Source of the DNA: Candidatus Chryseopegocella kryptomonas
GTDB taxonomy: Bacteria; Bacteroidota; Ignavibacteria; Kryptoniales; Kryptoniaceae
NCBI RefSeq assembly: GCF_001536065.1
Contig: NZ_CZVW01000009.1
Location: 1-64,000 of the forward strand
Reading direction: 5' to 3'
DNA: 64,000 nucleotides
Under the pieces are notes generated by a model. That model saw nothing but the letters and a program-made list of their open reading frames with translations. It ran no database searches and had not been told where the DNA came from. The position numbers and the translations under genes were made by a program. Positions 61,022-64,000 of this stretch are shown here, one piece after another. Numbering within the stretch: position 1 is the first letter of the stretch; every line of letters starts with the position of its first letter.

Positions 61022-62437
61022 ATGGCTTACAACGCAAGAAAAGAAACAAACGAAGTTGAGATAAAGCAGAAAAAGGATTTGAAAGATTTAACACCTGAAG
61101 AAATCGTCAAAGAGCTTGATAAATACATAATCGGTCAGGATCAAGCAAAAAGAGCGGTTGCAATTGCTTTAAGAAACAGATGGAGAAGGCAACAAGTCCC
61201 GCCGGAGTTAAGAGAAGAAATCACGCCGAATAATATAATTTTAATAGGTCCAACAGGGGTTGGAAAAACTGAAATAGCAAGACGACTCGCAAAACTTGCA
61301 AATGCGCCGTTTGTTAAAGTTGAAGCATCAAAATTCACAGAGGTTGGATATGTCGGAAGAGATGTTGAATCAATGATCCGCGAACTTGTTGACATAGCTG
61401 TGAATATGGTGCGAATGGAAAAAATGGAAGAAATTAAAGATAGAGCGAAAGAACTTGCGGAAGAAAGATTGCTTGACATTTTGCTCCCGAGGAAAAAGCG
61501 CAAAAGATACAGCGAGAATGAGGAATTTGAAAATGAATACGAAGATGATGAAATGACACAAACGAGAGAAAAATTAAGAAAACAACTTCGCGAAGGAAAA
61601 CTTGATCAAAGAACAATTGAAATAGAAGTTTCATCACAACCAATGCCGGGGATGCAAATTCTCGGACCTTTCCCAGTTGATGACTTCGCTATGACGATGC
61701 AAGATTTAATTGAAAATGTAATTCCAAAACGATACAAAAAAAGAAGGATGACGATAGCAGAAGCAAGAAATTATCTAATTCAGGAAGAGGCGCAAAAATT
61801 AATTGATATGGAAGCGGTAATTCGTGAAGCGATCAGAAGAGTTGAAAATCTTGGAATTGTCTTCATAGATGAAATTGACAAGATAGCCAATCCGGGTGGC
61901 TACACCGTTGGTCCAGATGTATCAAGAGAAGGAGTTCAAAGAGATTTGCTACCAATTATTGAAGGTTCAAATGTTATGACAAAGTATGGCATTGTAAAAA
62001 CAGATCACATTCTCTTTATCGCAGCTGGGGCTTTCCATGTTGCAAAACCAAGCGATTTAATTCCTGAACTACAAGGAAGATTCCCAATAAGAGTTGAGCT
62101 TAACCCCTTGACCGAAGAGGATTTTGTTAAAATCCTTACTCTTCCCGAAAACGCTTTGATAAAACAATACAAAGCATTGCTTGAAACCGAAGGTGTTGAA
62201 ATAGAATTCACAGATGAGGCGATAAGAGAAATCGCACATTACGCAGCTGAAGTAAACGAGCAACTTGAAAACATCGGAGCAAGGCGACTTCAAACTGTTA
62301 TGACCACGCTCCTTGAAGATATTCTTTTTGACGCACCAAAGCTCAAAGGTCAAAAAATTCTGATAACAAAAGAGTTCGTTCAAGAAAAACTTTCTGCAAT
62401 TGTGAAAGATAGGGATTTGAGCCGTTACATTTTGTAA
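61022..62437 (+). CDS. hslU: ATP-dependent protease ATPase subunit HslU
   Basis: HslU unfolds substrates and feeds them to HslV. The 471-residue AAA+ protein has [21 protein letters not shown], Walker [10 protein letters not shown], the pore motif GYVGRDVES, an intermediate domain (about residues 110-240), Walker [10 protein letters not shown], the sensor segment [10 protein letters not shown] and the C-terminal hydrophobic end (SRYIL) that docks into HslV. The pair is complete. Confidence 0.98.
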   Translation: MAYNARKETNEVEIKQKKDLKDLTPEEIVKELDKYIIGQDQAKRAVAIALRNRWRRQQVPPELREEITPNNIILIGPTGVGKTEIARRLAKLANAPFVKVEASKFTEVGYVGRDVESMIRELVDIAVNMVRMEKMEEIKDRAKELAEERLLDILLPRKKRKRYSENEEFENEYEDDEMTQTREKLRKQLREGKLDQRTIEIEVSSQPMPGMQILGPFPVDDFAMTMQDLIENVIPKRYKKRRMTIAEARNYLIQEEAQKLIDMEAVIREAIRRVENLGIVFIDEIDKIANPGGYTVGPDVSREGVQRDLLPIIEGSNVMTKYGIVKTDHILFIAAGAFHVAKPSDLIPELQGRFPIRVELNPLTEEDFVKILTLPENALIKQYKALLETEGVEIEFTDEAIREIAHYAAEVNEQLENIGARRLQTVMTTLLEDILFDAPKLKGQKILITKEFVQEKLSAIVKDRDLSRYIL

Positions 62438-62480
62438 TCCATTTAAATTTTTCGCTCTGCTGAAATAAAAAAGTTTTTGC

Positions 62481-63443
62481 ATGTCCAAAATTTACATCAA
62501 AATCGCAGATGTTGATGAATTTGAAAACTTTAACCTATCTTCCCCACAATCAAATCCATTTCAAAGCATAAACTGGCTCAAATCATATGCAGAGATATTT
62601 GACTTTTCAATTAACACTATACTCGTTAAAAAAGGTGATGAAACAGTCGCCGGTTTAATTTTACCGATTAAGAAAAAATTTTCCTTCAAAATTTCCACTC
62701 CGCTTCTTTTCACATATTACAGCGGAATTTTATTTAAAAATTTTCACCGTGAAAAACCTCAAAAACAAATAACAGAGATAAACGAAAGCATCGCAAAAAT
62801 CCACGAATATCTTTCGCAAACTTTACATTTTTTTGTTCTAAAACTTCATCACACAATCCTTGACACAAGGCAGTTCAAATGGCTTGGCTACAAAATCAAA
62901 CCACGGCATACTTTCATACTAAACACAGAATCGCCAGAGCGAATTTGGGATGGATTTAGCAATTCGCTCAAAAGAAAAATTAAATATGCACAAGAGCAAG
63001 GTTTTGAAGTTAAAAAATCTAACACAGTGGATAAACTTGCCGAACACCAAATTTTAAGCTATGAGAGGACAGGCAGGAAATTTTTCGTCAACATTGAAAA
63101 ATTAAAATTACTTCTTGAAAAACTTGTTGAGAGAAATATGCTTCAGGTTTATCATCTCATTGATAAAACTGGTGAAATAATCGCATCTCGCGGGATTTCA
63201 ATCTGGGGTGATAAAGCTTACGACATAGTCGCAGGAACGCAGAACAAGGAAATTGATTTCGCTTCACATTTTCTCGTCTGGAAAATTTTAGAAGATCTTT
63301 CAAATTACGGTGTCAAAGAATTTGACTTCTGCGGTGCGGATATACCAAGTGTTTCTTTTTTCAAAATGCAGTTTGGTGGCGAAATAAAAGTTTCTTTTGA
63401 GGTAAGTTATGCCAAAGGGTTTCTGAAAATTTTAACGAAATGA
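62481..63443 (+). CDS. FemAB/GNAT-like acyltransferase
   Basis: The 320-residue protein has a double acetyltransferase-like fold of the FemAB/BioF2-like group. It has QSINWLKSYAEIF near the start, SLKRKIKYAQEQGFEVKK, and a second half with ASRGISIWGDKAYDIVAGT and KEFDFCGADIPSVSFFKMQFGG. Such proteins add amino acids or acyl groups to peptidoglycan precursors, lipids or exported sugars. The next gene encodes a flippase-like membrane protein and overlaps by four bases (ATGA), so a role in a surface polysaccharide is plausible. Confidence 0.86.
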   Translation: MSKIYIKIADVDEFENFNLSSPQSNPFQSINWLKSYAEIFDFSINTILVKKGDETVAGLILPIKKKFSFKISTPLLFTYYSGILFKNFHREKPQKQITEINESIAKIHEYLSQTLHFFVLKLHHTILDTRQFKWLGYKIKPRHTFILNTESPERIWDGFSNSLKRKIKYAQEQGFEVKKSNTVDKLAEHQILSYERTGRKFFVNIEKLKLLLEKLVERNMLQVYHLIDKTGEIIASRGISIWGDKAYDIVAGTQNKEIDFASHFLVWKILEDLSNYGVKEFDFCGADIPSVSFFKMQFGGEIKVSFEVSYAKGFLKILTK

Positions 63444-64000
63444 AAATGCTGGACAATTTTGGAATTGTTAAAAAAGCAAGTTTTGTCAGCTTATCAAGAA
63501 TTGTCAATCTTCTTGGACTTTTGATAATAACGATAATTCTTGCGAGATACTTTTCAAAATCTGAATTTGCATCTTACGATCAACTCTGGCTCATTTTTAA
63601 CACGATAACCCCAATCATCTCATTTGCTTTCACAAGTTCAATTTATTTCTTCGGAGCCCGTGATAACGCAGTGGAATATATAACAAATATATTCTTAACA
63701 CTTTTAACCGCAGGAGCGATCTTAACACTTTCACTTTTCCTGTTAAAAGCAGAAATATCTTCTCTTTTCAACAATGTCTTATTTGCGAAAAATTTCCCAT
63801 ATTTTGCCCCATTTCTTCTATTTTCAATTCCATCTCTAATTCTTGACGCAATTCTTGTATTAAAAAGCGAATTCAAAAAACTCCTTCTCGTTTCATCAAT
63901 CACAATATCTTTCTATTTTCTCACCGTCATCTTTTGTGTTCTCCTGAAAAAAGACACATCCTTTATCTTTGCGGGTCTTTCAACAATTGCTTTCGGCAGA
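63440..64000 (+). CDS. Polysaccharide flippase-like membrane protein (3' truncated by window end)
   Basis: The reading frame starts at the ATG overlapping the previous stop and stays open to the last base, so the gene continues beyond the window; 187 residues are visible. They form about six hydrophobic helices. The pattern (FVSLSRIVNLLGLLIITIILARYFS, then DQLWLIFNTITPIISFAFTSSIYFFG in outline) is that of Wzx/MATE-like lipopolysaccharide or capsule exporters. With the FemAB-like gene upstream it suggests the start of a surface glycan cluster. Confidence 0.8.
   Translation, partial: MKMLDNFGIVKKASFVSLSRIVNLLGLLIITIILARYFSKSEFASYDQLWLIFNTITPIISFAFTSSIYFFGARDNAVEYITNIFLTLLTAGAILTLSLFLLKAEISSLFNNVLFAKNFPYFAPFLLFSIPSLILDAILVLKSEFKKLLLVSSITISFYFLTVIFCVLLKKDTSFIFAGLSTIAFGR

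Overview
The window is a dense, AT-rich (by eye about one third G+C) bacterial chromosome segment. No stretch longer than about 210 bases lacks a gene, and I see no tRNA, rRNA, CRISPR array, insertion sequence, phage or attachment site. Several things point to the Bacteroidota/Chlorobiota/Ignavibacteriota (FCB) group: a T9SS-type C-terminal sorting domain with the NYPNPFN signature (end of the first gene), PorV/OmpP1-type outer-membrane proteins, a carboxypeptidase-regulatory-domain TonB receptor, DUF3098, DUF3109 and DUF3467 proteins, and bacillithiol synthesis. Lys/Glu/Ile-rich proteins, a GH57 enzyme and split transhydrogenase subunits would suit a thermophile such as the Kryptonia/Ignavibacteria lineages, but that placement is inference.

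Layout. 1-6.6 kb: the 3' part of a giant secreted repeat protein, convergent with a hybrid sensor kinase. 6.6-10.8 kb: secG (reading frame broken at a poly-A run), an ArsA/Get3-type ATPase with a small partner, a DUF4198 protein, an orphan gene and riboflavin synthase. 10.8-15.2 kb: dnaX (carrying a remarkable internal fold-back duplication), a PorV-like protein, bshB1 and mgsA. 15.2-21.7 kb: a dicarboxylate transporter, a radical SAM protein, DUF971 and the sdhCDAB operon. 21.9-31.1 kb: two glycosyltransferases, an EF-G2 operon, YtxH, a secreted metallo-beta-lactamase-fold protein, a P1 peptidase, a GDT1-like protein, VanZ and NnrDE. 31.2-39.0 kb: the Complex I membrane-arm operon nuoJKLM-[coiled coil]-[NhaD-like]-nuoN. 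39.2-43.6 kb: a PpiD-like foldase and a row of small proteins. 43.1-50.4 kb: a cell-envelope block (lipoprotein plus TonB receptor, then two aromatic-rich lipoproteins overlapping an OmpP1-like protein). 50.4-56.1 kb: an IF-2B-like protein, threonine synthase, SDR and pntAA-AB-B. 56.2-64 kb: DUF3467, GH57, DUF3109-rpoN (reading frame broken at a poly-A run)-hslV-hslU, a FemAB-like transferase and the start of a flippase.

How the genes fit together. Respiration dominates: succinate dehydrogenase, the Complex I proton-pumping arm with an embedded Na+/H+ antiporter-like protein, and proton-driven transhydrogenase. Thiol and carbonyl stress is represented by bshB1 and mgsA, envelope biogenesis by SecG, PpiD, PorV-like proteins and the sorting domain, and protein quality control by HslUV.

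Most unusual items: (1) a three-gene, 4-bp-overlapping cassette at 46.7-49.6 kb encoding a lipoprotein with an extreme Trp/Tyr tract, a smaller relative that carries a CxxCH haem-c-like motif, and an outer-membrane barrel; (2) an 81-bp in-frame fold-back in dnaX forming a 51-bp perfect hairpin; (3) two essential-type genes (secG, rpoN) whose frames are restored only by changing the length of an A7 or A8 run by one base, which suggests transcriptional slippage, programmed frameshifting or sequence error; (4) a sigma-54-like -24/-12 element in front of the rpoN gene pair.
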